From: JAQIBY01 sp046546095 | Lineage (GTDB): Bacteria; Bacteroidota; Bacteroidia; Bacteroidales; ML635J-15 | NCBI GenBank assembly: GCA_046546095.1 | Contig: JBKGYK010000020.1 | Span: 1 to 41,717 of the forward strand | Direction: 5' to 3' | Length of the DNA: 41,717 bases | Shown here: positions 31,901 through 39,477 of the stretch, piece after piece | How the letters are laid out: each line of letters opens with the position of its first letter | Position numbering within the stretch: the first letter of the stretch is position 1 | Made by a program: the position numbers and the translations under genes | The notes under the pieces: model-generated | Seen by the model: only the letters and a program-made list of their open reading frames with translations | Databases searched by the model: none | Told to the model about the DNA's origin: nothing

Positions 31901-32589
31901 AAAAGCTTGCCCGTAGTGAGCGGGAATTTGCCTGGCGCGAGATGGCTAAGCAAATTGCTCATGAGATCAAAAATCCACTGACTCCGATGAAACTTAGTGT
32001 GCAGCATCTGGAAAAAGCATACAAGGACAAAGATCCCGATTTGGATTATATGGTTGATAAAGTCAGCAAAACCCTGATAGAACAAATTGACAGCTTGTCT
32101 AATATTGCCACCGAATTCAGCAATTTTGCAAAAATTCAATTGCGTAAAAGAGAAAAGCTGGATTTGAAGGAAAGAATTGAGCGGGTGAAACAGCTTTTCT
32201 CCGGCCTCAGCAGTACTGTAATTGATATCAGAGACAATGTTGAGGGGGAAGCAATTATTATGGCTGATAAGGAGCAAATCATGCGTGTTCTTAATAATCT
32301 GATTAAGAATGCCCTGCAGTCTATACCTGATCACAGAACCGGCATTGTGCGTATCCGTCTTGATGATAAGGGGGATCATTATCTGCTTGAAATAGCTGAT
32401 AACGGAGTGGGAATTCCTGAAGAGATGCATGATAAGATTTTCTCACCCAATTTTACGACCAAGACTTCCGGTATGGGTCTGGGACTTAGTATTGTAAAAG
32501 GTATTGTTGATAATATGCAGGGGAGGATTTATTTTGAAACCAAAGCAGGAAGCGGAACAAGCTTTTTTGTTGAATTAAAAAAGCTATAG
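28912..32589 (+). CDS. large NtrY-like sensor histidine kinase (orphan)
   Basis: A 1225-residue membrane kinase. The N-terminus has one helix (residues 13-28), an extracytoplasmic part to about 205, then eight closely spaced helices to about 468, a second soluble part (about 470-705), and further helices near 710-735, 755-775 and 925-950. A HAMP-like linker follows with RPLKMIENSLRKMDISRR. The phosphoacceptor is His1017 in AHEIKNPLTPMKLSVQHLE. The ATPase domain has the N box NNLIKNALQS (from 1128), G1 DNGVGIPEE (1163) and G2 GMGLGLSIV (1187). The HEIKNPL box is of the NtrY type. No response regulator is adjacent, so its partner is elsewhere. The signal is unknown. A second ATG at 28924 is possible. 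Confidence 0.92.
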   Translation: MLSHMRKFRYLLISLLVFSLSFIIALLMQRNAETPAEEKIQVDQIQSQLELQLDFVEDVFDELDAIGEKSAEDSVCRSVFRRHENYMSERMISFYVFDSSRLVCWSDRLMPLIYADLPGEEIVVKKKPNGYYIMTCRVQQEKTFVATILLQRIYEYDNPYLPEGFPAVYNLPEEISVTINPDKGSPVHLKGQYLFSLVAKDQPITDRLTCDLSAILFLLAFLSLLTAMYFGYGFIAETLRQPNWLFLALVADLVLLRFLILYFDFPATWMQLELFSPIHYAESVINDSLGGILINAILVFFFALLFHKYFRLRRRKLPEVLQIVLALVVSAVSLLIVFFSLMKIQGIIQNSNIPFDFKQLLELNYFSYVGLAVGLMLLIANGFIIDRLMLESRKLIKQVFWKISGVFFLVLIPVINWLIAEQSLNIVSLLSLIVLVYVIAWTGLTKKKMSYYILLLYTFLLALLITSFFSEVLNAKKEKQSKVLALNLSNERDAGAEYFIGKMNTKLCEDDKLIEELNTGDYDKAYDYFQDKYLAAYLSKFNFQLSLCDENDSLIIEPDNVAMHCQKFFDTMLETSGILIPGTDFYFLDNNNGRISYLGAIPVAVTDSLNTVLYVELDSRVHVEGPGYPELLLEKSLMPKKYSGDISYAKYYMSNLISSKGDYEYSLQKDFKTDAEEFFRYQKSGYTHLVYNPDSDNFIIISRETEDLQSYSIFFTYIFFILFMLMNVVYLIAYFIRRHKRGARMGSLKNRFQTYLVLILSLSIIVIGTVSIIFYIQKYRDKQKDNIEEKMQSVLVELNHKLGNEQQLDKSMEEYLNYLLVKFSNVFYTDINLFDTGGRLLASSRMELYEKGLVGKRMSPDALYRIRDNGNNYFVQNETIGEMDYLSAYLPFRNENGEILAYINLPYFARQQDFSQEISSLTVALLNVYLILFILVILIAIFTSNQLTRPLKMIENSLRKMDISRRNRKISYAGDDELGSLVQEYNRKVDELAESAEKLARSEREFAWREMAKQIAHEIKNPLTPMKLSVQHLEKAYKDKDPDLDYMVDKVSKTLIEQIDSLSNIATEFSNFAKIQLRKREKLDLKERIERVKQLFSGLSSTVIDIRDNVEGEAIIMADKEQIMRVLNNLIKNALQSIPDHRTGIVRIRLDDKGDHYLLEIADNGVGIPEEMHDKIFSPNFTTKTSGMGLGLSIVKGIVDNMQGRIYFETKAGSGTSFFVELKKL

Positions 32590-32623
32590 AAAAAACATCA
32601 ATATCTGACGGCTGCGGGAATAT

Positions 32624-32660
32624 AAAAAGGCTGTACACTATGCAGCGTACAGCCTTTCAC
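32624..32660. terminator. intrinsic terminator between sensor kinase and dsbD
   Basis: Perfect 11-bp stem AAAGGCTGTAC (32626-32636) with GTACAGCCTTT (32647-32657). The T-tract is better on the minus strand, where it serves dsbD; it can also stop the convergent kinase transcript. Confidence 0.85.
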
Positions 32661-32676
32661 TATTGCTTCTGTTTGA

Positions 32677-34815
32677 TTATTTATCAAAGGCTTCCAATCC
32701 TTTATCCAGAAAGTCAATGAACTTTTCCGGATCGGTTTCAAAACGCAGGGTTTCTTCTGTCAGCATTTTTTCTGTTTCGGGATCAATTATCACATAATAA
32801 GGTTGTGAATTTACATCGAAATCACGAATCTGCCGATCCATATTCATTTTGCCCAATGTTTTTTTCAGCTTGCCGTCAATTTCAGATGTGAACCATTTGT
32901 CTTCTTCCACTTCAGTGCGTTCATCCACGTACAGTTTAGCTGTGATATACTTATTGTTGATGTAATCCATCACCCGTGGGTCTGACCATACTTCAGACTG
33001 CATCTTTTTGCAGTTGCTGCAGGAATGGCCGGTAAAATACAGTAACAATGGCTTGTCCTGTTCAAGGGCACACTCTCTGGCCTGGTCATAATCAAAATAT
33101 CCACGGGTTCCGGATGGGTAATGCAGGTTCTCGCTGTATAAGGGTTCTTCACAAAGCTCGTCCATTGGTTGAGCTGTGCTGTGTGCAGCACCGGAAGCGT
33201 TAATGTCAAATTTCTGGGCTGTTTTGGGTGGGATTATCGCCGAAATAGATGAAAGATTGGCACCGAACAAGCCGGGTATAAGATAAACTGCAAAACTGAA
33301 AGATGCAATCACCAGCAACAGGCGGAAAACCCCTATGTGGGGAACGTCACTGTCATGCGAAAATTTGATTTTCCCCAGCAGATATACCCCCAGAAGCATG
33401 AAAAGTACAATCCAGATGGAAAGGTAAAGATCACGGCTAAGGAAGTTGAGGTTATATGCCTGGTCGATGTTGGAAATGAATTTCATTGAGAATGCCAGCA
33501 GGATGAATGCAAATACAACTTTTACAGAGTTCATCCAGCCACCTGATTTGGGGAGTTTTTTCAGCCAACCCGGGGAAATTGCCAGCAGTGTGAATGGCAA
33601 TGCAAAACCAAATCCGAAGCCCGCCATGCCCAGGGTGGGTTCAATCCAGCTGCCACTGGCTGCACCTTTCACCAGGAGGGCACCAACAATGGGGCCTGTA
33701 CATGAGAAACTGACAATCACAAGTGTGAGTGCCATGAAAAATGATGCCAGCATACCGCCTTTGTCAACTTGTCTGTCTGTTTTGTTGGCCAGGCTTGAGG
33801 GCAGGACAATTTCAAATAATCCGAAAAAAGAGAATGCAAAAATCAAAAATAAAACAAAGAAAATGCTGTTGGCAACCCAGGATGTGCTCAGGGTTGTGGT
33901 AAGATCAGCACCGGCACTTGTCAGAGAGACGATGAGACCAACCAGTGTATATAGCAACATGATTGAAATGCCAAATACCAGGGCTTTGAAAATTCCGTTT
34001 GCACGACTTTGGTTACCCTGCATGAAAAAGCTTACTGTCATAGGGATCATTGGAAAAACACAGGGTGTCAGCACTCCTGCAAGTCCTCCACCAATGGCAA
34101 TAAGAATGAAACCGATGAGACCGCTTTTCCCATCTTTTTCTTTTTTGTCGCCTTGTGTGCTTTTGGTTTGTGAATCAGCTGATTGTACATCCTTCGTTTT
34201 CGGCTGCACTTTATCATCAGTGTTTTTTTCAGGTGCTTCCGATTGTTTAGAAACCTCACTTTTCTTGTCTGTTGACTTTGTCTTGTGTTCTGTACTTTCC
34301 TCTTTTTTTACATCTTCAGCAGCTTCGCTTTTTGCAGGTTTTCCCTTGATGTTGAATGAAAGGTCTTTGGATACAAGTACGCATTGCCCGTCTTCAAAGC
34401 AGGCTTGTCCGTCAATTAGTCCGGTAATGGTGAAATCCTCCGTACTCAGGATTTCAACTTTCTGGGTATAGGTGGCATGCCCTTCCTGGTATTTGATGTC
34501 AACTTCAAAAACATCATCAAAAGACTCTACCGGCTCCGGTGATTCTTTTACATCTCCGATAAGTCTGAAATTATCAGATTCATCAAAACTGAAGTGCAAT
34601 GGTACCGGCCCGCCATCGGGAAAATTCATGGTGTACAGGTGCCAGTTATCTTCAATGCTGGCATCCATGATAAGTCTGGCGTGGGTGTCGTCAACTCGTT
34701 CAGTTTTTAGTTCCCAGGTAACCGGGTTAGCCTGCTGAGCCATCCCATGCAGGGGTAGCAAATAGCTTAAGCCTGTCAGTAATAATACAATACTTAATGA
34801 CATTAATTTTTTCAT
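32677..34815 (-). CDS. dsbD: thiol:disulfide interchange protein DsbD
   Basis: Membrane electron carrier that brings reducing power from cytoplasmic thioredoxin to periplasmic thiols. The 712 residues have a signal peptide, an N-terminal periplasmic domain (with the pair Cys in DGQACFEDGQCVL), an unusually long Lys/Glu/Ser/Thr-rich linker (about 165-230) and eight membrane helices. The redox pair lies in LTPCVFPMIPMTVSFF and VSFSCTGPIVGALLV. A C-terminal thioredoxin domain has GHSCSNCKK (CSNC at 599-602) and the cis-Pro segment NSQPYYVII. All three cysteine pairs are thus present. It lies 25 nt after rng and is the last gene of the HU-bS22-rng-dsbD run. Confidence 0.95.
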   Translation of the reverse strand: MKKLMSLSIVLLLTGLSYLLPLHGMAQQANPVTWELKTERVDDTHARLIMDASIEDNWHLYTMNFPDGGPVPLHFSFDESDNFRLIGDVKESPEPVESFDDVFEVDIKYQEGHATYTQKVEILSTEDFTITGLIDGQACFEDGQCVLVSKDLSFNIKGKPAKSEAAEDVKKEESTEHKTKSTDKKSEVSKQSEAPEKNTDDKVQPKTKDVQSADSQTKSTQGDKKEKDGKSGLIGFILIAIGGGLAGVLTPCVFPMIPMTVSFFMQGNQSRANGIFKALVFGISIMLLYTLVGLIVSLTSAGADLTTTLSTSWVANSIFFVLFLIFAFSFFGLFEIVLPSSLANKTDRQVDKGGMLASFFMALTLVIVSFSCTGPIVGALLVKGAASGSWIEPTLGMAGFGFGFALPFTLLAISPGWLKKLPKSGGWMNSVKVVFAFILLAFSMKFISNIDQAYNLNFLSRDLYLSIWIVLFMLLGVYLLGKIKFSHDSDVPHIGVFRLLLVIASFSFAVYLIPGLFGANLSSISAIIPPKTAQKFDINASGAAHSTAQPMDELCEEPLYSENLHYPSGTRGYFDYDQARECALEQDKPLLLYFTGHSCSNCKKMQSEVWSDPRVMDYINNKYITAKLYVDERTEVEEDKWFTSEIDGKLKKTLGKMNMDRQIRDFDVNSQPYYVIIDPETEKMLTEETLRFETDPEKFIDFLDKGLEAFDK

Positions 34816-34840
34816 AGCCGAAAAATTTGATTGTGAATGT

Positions 34841-36412
34841 TTAAGATATCTCCTCGTCCTTGTTGTTGAAAAAATGGTATTCAGTCAATGTATAGGACGT
34901 ATCCGCAATTACAGTGATCTGAATTTTGAATTTTTTCTGCCATGTCTTTTTCAAAGACCTCAACAATCCGCGTTTTTTGTTAATATATGCTTCAAGAAAC
35001 GGATGTGTTTTTATCTTAACCTGTTTAATCGTATTTTGTTTAGAGATTGCCTGAAGTTTGTTGGCAATTTCATCCACCACCAGTATGCCGGCTTGTATCT
35101 TTCCTTTGCCCTGACAGGTCGGACAGGTTTCTTCGGTTTGTATATGCATTTCCGGACGGACGCGTTGCCTGGTGATTTGCATGAGACCGAATTTTGTTAA
35201 GGGCAGAATCTGGAATTTAGCTCTTTCGTCTGCCATTTCAATTTTCATCTTTTCAAATAACTGCTGCCGGTGATTTGCATCCTGCATATCGATAAAATCA
35301 ATGACAATGATGCCTCCCATATCGCGGAGTTTCAGTTGGCGTGATATTTCTTCGGCAGCCGTCATATTTACAGCAAGGGCATTGTCTTCCTGTCCTTTGG
35401 TGTGCTTTTTGTTGCCGCTGTTGACATCAATAACGTGCAGTGCTTCGGTATGTTCAATGATAAGGTATGACCCGTCTCTCATGGGAACATTTTTACCGAA
35501 GAGCGTTTTTATCTGTTTTTCAATATTGTAATACTCAAAAATGGGTGTTTTGCCTTTAAAGAGTTTTACAATATTTGCTTTGTCCGGTGCAATTTCCTGC
35601 AGATACTTTTTTAACTCAATGAAAGTTGCCTCATCATTTACCATGATGTGTCCAAAATCTTTGTTGAGTACGTCACGCAACATGGCTTCCGTCCGGTTGA
35701 TTTCTCCAACGATCAGCATTGGAGGTTTTGCATTCTGTACACGTTTGATGCCTTTTTCCCATTTGTCAATGAGGTACCTTAGCTCTTTGTCAAGATCAGC
35801 GACTTTTTTTGTTTGGGCGGCTGTACGAATGATAACGCCATAGTTTTTTGGCTTAATGCTTTCAATGAGCTTAATGAGCCTTCGTTTTTCCGATGCAGAA
35901 GATATCTTTTGGGATACAGATACCTTATTTGAAAATGGCATGACTACCAGGTTTCTGCCGGCAATGCTTATTTCAGAAGCCAATCGTGGCCCTTTTTGTG
36001 AAATGGGCTCTTTGGCTATCTGAACAATCACATTTTCACCATTTTTCAATACATCAGATATACTCCCGTTCTTGTTGATTTCCGGCTCAAGTTTTATTCT
36101 GTTGGACGGACGGTTTTTTGTTTTGGGATTCAACAGTATCTGGTAAAACTTTTTCAGGGAATTGAAATTGGGACCGAGATCCAGGTAATGTAAAAATGCG
36201 TCCTTGTGATATCCTACATCAACAAATGCTGCGTTGAGGCCGGGCATTAATTTCCTTGCCTTGCCCAGATAAATATCACCAACAGAGAACCTGTGGTTGT
36301 TGTTTTCTTCCTGAAGTTCTGTAAGCTGGTCGTTTTTTAATAAGGCAATGCGTAGACCTGAAGGTTTTACTTCAACAATAAGATCATTATTTCCTTGTTT
36401 CTTTTTACTCAC
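34841..36412 (-). CDS. rng: ribonuclease E/G family endoribonuclease
   Basis: A 523-residue endoribonuclease for rRNA maturation and mRNA decay, of RNase G length without an RNase E scaffold tail. The S1 domain reads RFSVGDIYLGKARKLMPGLNAAFVDVGYHKDAFLHYLDL. Catalytic aspartates lie in HVIDVNSG and GGIIVIDFIDMQD, and the zinc-link is CPTCQGKGKI. The start codon is GTG at 36412; no in-frame ATG exists near. The GTG sits only 17 nt after a perfect 15-bp hairpin, leaving no room for a promoter between. Expression therefore appears to rely on read-through or processing at that hairpin. RNase E is known to autoregulate through its own leader; a similar loop here is inference. Confidence 0.95.
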   Translation of the reverse strand: MSKKKQGNNDLIVEVKPSGLRIALLKNDQLTELQEENNNHRFSVGDIYLGKARKLMPGLNAAFVDVGYHKDAFLHYLDLGPNFNSLKKFYQILLNPKTKNRPSNRIKLEPEINKNGSISDVLKNGENVIVQIAKEPISQKGPRLASEISIAGRNLVVMPFSNKVSVSQKISSASEKRRLIKLIESIKPKNYGVIIRTAAQTKKVADLDKELRYLIDKWEKGIKRVQNAKPPMLIVGEINRTEAMLRDVLNKDFGHIMVNDEATFIELKKYLQEIAPDKANIVKLFKGKTPIFEYYNIEKQIKTLFGKNVPMRDGSYLIIEHTEALHVIDVNSGNKKHTKGQEDNALAVNMTAAEEISRQLKLRDMGGIIVIDFIDMQDANHRQQLFEKMKIEMADERAKFQILPLTKFGLMQITRQRVRPEMHIQTEETCPTCQGKGKIQAGILVVDEIANKLQAISKQNTIKQVKIKTHPFLEAYINKKRGLLRSLKKTWQKKFKIQITVIADTSYTLTEYHFFNNKDEEIS

Positions 36413-36424
36413 GATCCTGGTGCT

Positions 36425-36462
36425 AATAAAACCAAAGCTTTAGGCTCCCTAAAGCTTTGGTT
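36425..36462 (-). terminator. perfect 15-bp hairpin between bS22-like gene and rng
   Basis: Arms 36430-36444 and 36448-36462 are exactly complementary (core CCAAAGCTTTAGG) with a 3-nt loop. On the minus strand a short T-run (TTTTATT) follows, then the rng GTG 17 nt later. It acts as terminator, attenuator or RNase processing site. Confidence 0.75.
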
Positions 36463-36483
36463 AAAATAAGATGAGTGGAAAAA

Positions 36484-36573
36484 TTAATGCTTTTTGTGTC
36501 TGTTTTTACGCAGGCGTTTTTTGCGTTTATGCGTAGAGATCTTGTGTCTTTTTCTTTTTTTACCGCTTGGCAT
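36484..36573 (-). CDS. bS22-like / AURKAIP1-Cox24 domain small ribosomal protein
   Basis: A 29-residue, extremely basic peptide, MPSGKKRKRHKISTHKRKK at the start and RLRKNRHKKH at the end. This is the conserved tiny protein of Bacteroidota annotated as AURKAIP1/Cox24-domain or 30S THX/bS22-like, related to mitochondrial mS38. It is too short for usual gene finders but the near-invariant sequence and its place beside HU make it clearly real. It probably stabilises the small ribosomal subunit. It lies 30 nt after HU and before the hairpin and rng. Confidence 0.9.
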   Translation of the reverse strand: MPSGKKRKRHKISTHKRKKRLRKNRHKKH

Positions 36574-36603
36574 ATGAATGAATTTTAAAGTCTGAAAAAA
36601 AAA

Positions 36604-36885
36604 TTAATTGTTCTCTTTTACTTCGTTAACGAAAGTCTTCGAAGGTTTGAATGCCGGTATTTTGTGAGCAGGAATGGTAATGGTTGTATTCTTGCTGATG
36701 TTACGGGCTGTTTTTTCAGCACGCTGCTTGATGATGAAGCTACCAAAACCTCTCAGGTAAACATTGTCACCTTTTACCAATCCGTCTTTTACAGTGTTCA
36801 TGAATTCTTCAACTGTCCGTTGAACAACCACTTTCTCGATTCCTGTGTTTTTTGAAATTTCGTTTACGATGTCTGCTTTCGTCAT
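36604..36885 (-). CDS. HU-family DNA-binding protein
   Basis: A 93-residue nucleoid protein that bends DNA as a dimer. It opens TKADIVNEISKNTGIEKVVV and has EEFMNTVKDGLVKGDNVYLRGFGSFIIKQRAEKTARNISKNTTITIPAHKIPAFKPSKTF-type beta arms with the GFGSF core and the Pro at the arm tip (ITIPAHKIPAFKPS). The promoter upstream is a full consensus, consistent with high expression. It is first in the HU-bS22-rng-dsbD run and divergent from mutY. Confidence 0.97.
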   Translation of the reverse strand: MTKADIVNEISKNTGIEKVVVQRTVEEFMNTVKDGLVKGDNVYLRGFGSFIIKQRAEKTARNISKNTTITIPAHKIPAFKPSKTFVNEVKENN

Positions 36886-36934
36886 TGTATTATTCTTTAA
36901 AATGTTTGTTTAACTATTGATTTTTAAGGAAGTG

Positions 36935-36963
36935 CAAATATAATACTTTTTTCAAACCTGCAA
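36935..36963 (-). promoter_or_regulatory. promoter of the HU gene
   Basis: On the minus strand TTG (36961-36963), 18-nt spacer, TATATTTG (36935-36942). The leader is about 45 nt. It overlaps the region upstream of divergent mutY. Confidence 0.75.
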
Positions 36964-37002
36964 TGGTTTTTATCAATTAATACAATCTCTTATTTTTACA
37001 GA

Positions 37003-38049
37003 ATGAAAGATAGCGGACAAAAAATTGCTGATTGGTACCAAAGAAATGCAAGGGACTTGCCATGGCGCCAGACACGGGATCCCTATAAAATCTGGTTGTC
37101 TGAGGTTATCCTCCAACAGACACGTGTTTCTACCGGCCTTGCTTACTACCAGCGGATTGTGAAGGCTTATCCTGATGTGCAAAGCCTGGCTGCTGCTGAT
37201 GATGATGCTTTCATGCTGCAGTGGCAGGGGCTGGGTTACTACCGTCGTGCTGAAAATTTACTTTCTGCTGCCCGGTATGTTACCAAACATCTGGATGGAA
37301 AATTGCCGGGAAATGCACAAGGTCTGCGGAGCCTCCGGGGAATTGGTCACTACACTGCTGCTGCCATTGCTTCCTTTGCTTATGATGAGCCGGTGCAGGT
37401 AATGGACGGGAATGTCAGGCGGGTGATATCCAGGTTGTTTGATCTTTCCGTTCCGGTGGATACTTCCGAATTTGAGAAAACTGCATGCAGTGCACTTGAT
37501 GAGATATTTGACCGTAAAAAACCGGCTCTTTTTAATCAGGCCATCATGGAATTCGGGGCCTTGTTGTGTAAAAAAGTACCCTTGTGCAGGCAATGTCCGG
37601 TACAGATGCATTGCCTCTCCTTTCAGCAAGGGATTCAGCAGCAGCGCCCTGTGAAAGGGAAGGCCACAAAAAAGCGTAGCAGATACATATGCTATTTTGT
37701 ATGGCAATCAGAAGGCAAACTTGCTCTGGTTAAACGCGGGGATGCTGATATATGGCGTTCACTGTATGAGTTTCCTAATGTTGAGATGGATAGGGCAGGC
37801 ACCGATGAACAGGTACTTGCAAAAGCCATGGAGAAATACAGTTTCAGGAATGCTGGTATATTATTTGTTAGTGACTGTAAGGCACATGTGCTTAGCCATC
37901 AAAGTATTAAAGCGCGGATTTATCTGCTTGAGGGAGAGATCCCTGCCGGGATAAACATGGTCAGCCTGTCTGCATTGCCGGATTATCCGATGCACAGACT
38001 TATGGAAAAGATTATTGATCATCCGGAGGTGCAAAAGCTCTTAAGCTGA
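37003..38049 (+). CDS. mutY: A/G-specific adenine DNA glycosylase MutY
   Basis: Base-excision enzyme that removes adenine opposite 8-oxoguanine. The 348 residues carry WRQTRDPYKIWLSEVILQQTRV with the catalytic Glu in SEVILQQ, the helix-hairpin-helix LRGIGHYTAAAIASFAY and the catalytic Asp in VMDGNVRRVISRL. The iron-sulfur loop is CKKVPLCRQCPVQMHC, which has five residues between the first two cysteines instead of the usual six. The C-terminal NUDIX-like domain for 8-oxoG recognition is present (YFVWQSEGKLALVKRGDADIWRSLYEFP...HVLSHQSIKARIY). It is a single gene, divergent from HU and 12 nt from the convergent sugar transferase. Confidence 0.96.
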   Translation: MKDSGQKIADWYQRNARDLPWRQTRDPYKIWLSEVILQQTRVSTGLAYYQRIVKAYPDVQSLAAADDDAFMLQWQGLGYYRRAENLLSAARYVTKHLDGKLPGNAQGLRSLRGIGHYTAAAIASFAYDEPVQVMDGNVRRVISRLFDLSVPVDTSEFEKTACSALDEIFDRKKPALFNQAIMEFGALLCKKVPLCRQCPVQMHCLSFQQGIQQQRPVKGKATKKRSRYICYFVWQSEGKLALVKRGDADIWRSLYEFPNVEMDRAGTDEQVLAKAMEKYSFRNAGILFVSDCKAHVLSHQSIKARIYLLEGEIPAGINMVSLSALPDYPMHRLMEKIIDHPEVQKLLS

Positions 38050-38061
38050 TATCCGGCATGC

Positions 38062-39477
38062 TTACTTACCGCGTCCTTTGATGACGGTTAAGATTGTATA
38101 AATCAGAATTTTAAAATCCACTGCAAGTGAGATGTTTTCTATGTAGAGAATGTCATACTTCAGGCGCTCTATCATTTCAGTCACATTTTCAGCATAGCCG
38201 TATTTGACTTGTCCCCATGATGTGATGCCAGGCCTGACTTTGTGTAGCAGATGATAATGCGGAGCTTCTTTTACAATCTGGTCAATGAAATACTGGCGTT
38301 CAGGCCGAGGGCCTACCAGTGCCATATCACCACGCAAAACGTTATAAAACTGGGGAAGTTCGTCCATGCGTGTTTTTCTAAGGAATCGCCCGAATTTTGT
38401 TACTCTTTTGTCGCCCTCGCTGGAGAGTTTCGGGCCAAATTTTTCAGCACCTGTGAACATCGAACGGAATTTGTAAATTTTGAATGGCTTTTTATTTCGC
38501 CCAATGCGTTCATGTGAGTATAATACAGGGCCTTTAGATGACATTTTTACACCAATTGAAATGGCAAGATACAATGGAGAGAGAATCAGCAGAGCCATGC
38601 AGGAAACAACAATATCCATCAGTCGCTTGGTGTGAACCTGCCAGGTAGGCATAAGGTGTTTGCGAATCTGAATCAGAGGAGTTCCCAGAATATGTGTCAT
38701 CCGTACTTTACCAATCAAAATGTCATACATATCGGGAATTACTTTTATTGTGAGCTGGGTGCCTTGTAATGCATTGATGATTTCCTGTATCTTGCTGTGA
38801 TCTGTTGATTCTATTGCAATGATTGCCTCTTCGATTTTGTGTTTCGATGCAAGTTTTTCTATTTCATCAATTGTGCCAAGAGCCGGCAAATAATCCTGAA
38901 GCTGATAGTGTTTTTTCTTACGGATGGGTATAAAGCCTATGATATTCAGTCCACTGTATGGCTTTTGGTATGCAATTTCTTCATACAGCTTGACTGCCCT
39001 TTCGGTACTGCCAACCATGATGGCATTGAATTTTAGCTTATGATCCCGAATCATGTGATTGGTTTTGGTTGTGATCAGCACCCGTGGGATGTATGTGATG
39101 AAAAACTGCAGACCAAAAAGTATTCCAAATGACTGATAATAGTCCTTGTAAGAATTTACGACATCATCAAGCAGCAGGACAAAGAAAACAATGAATACAC
39201 CAAAAAGAGTGGTTGCAAATGTTGTAGACAATTCCCTGAGCCTGGATTTTCGGTAAATGTCCCTGTAATAGCCGCTGAGTGCATGTAAAGTCAGCCAGAA
39301 AACCGGGATAAGCAATATCCCAAGGATAAACTGGGTTTCAAGCTTAATTGCGGGCTGGAAGTCCAGCAGACGTGGCTCTATTACCAGTTTTCTGAAAAGA
39401 TAAAAAAGTGTCCAGCTAATGGCGGCAGCCAGATAGTCGGATGTAATATATAGTGCCCTGTGTTTCTTAACATTCAT
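38062..39477 (-). CDS. polyprenyl-phosphate hexose-1-phosphate transferase (WcaJ/PglC-like)
   Basis: Initiating enzyme for exopolysaccharide or surface glycan synthesis, placing the first sugar-phosphate on undecaprenyl phosphate. The 471 residues have four N-terminal helices, a degenerate nucleotide-binding (CoA-binding-like) domain (FNAIMVGSTERAVKLYEEI... GLNIIGFIP), a fifth helix (RLMDIVVSCMALLILSPLYLAISIGV) and the catalytic bacterial sugar transferase domain. Its motifs are YKFRSMF, KTRMDELPQFYNVLRGDMALVGPRPER and VRPGITSWGQVKYGYA, with Asp-Glu in MDELPQ. Its ATG overlaps the stop of the preceding lipoprotein gene by one base (TGATG). No glycosyltransferase cluster follows in the window. 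Confidence 0.94.
   Translation of the reverse strand: MNVKKHRALYITSDYLAAAISWTLFYLFRKLVIEPRLLDFQPAIKLETQFILGILLIPVFWLTLHALSGYYRDIYRKSRLRELSTTFATTLFGVFIVFFVLLLDDVVNSYKDYYQSFGILFGLQFFITYIPRVLITTKTNHMIRDHKLKFNAIMVGSTERAVKLYEEIAYQKPYSGLNIIGFIPIRKKKHYQLQDYLPALGTIDEIEKLASKHKIEEAIIAIESTDHSKIQEIINALQGTQLTIKVIPDMYDILIGKVRMTHILGTPLIQIRKHLMPTWQVHTKRLMDIVVSCMALLILSPLYLAISIGVKMSSKGPVLYSHERIGRNKKPFKIYKFRSMFTGAEKFGPKLSSEGDKRVTKFGRFLRKTRMDELPQFYNVLRGDMALVGPRPERQYFIDQIVKEAPHYHLLHKVRPGITSWGQVKYGYAENVTEMIERLKYDILYIENISLAVDFKILIYTILTVIKGRGK

Noticed and set aside
31762..32430. 222-codon frame on the - strand opposite the sensor kinase
   Set aside because: Antisense shadow of the kinase catalytic domains.
33446..34471. 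341-codon open frame on the + strand opposite dsbD
   Set aside because: It is an antisense shadow of dsbD; composition is Ser/Pro/Thr-rich without domains, and the dsbD frame carries all the expected motifs.
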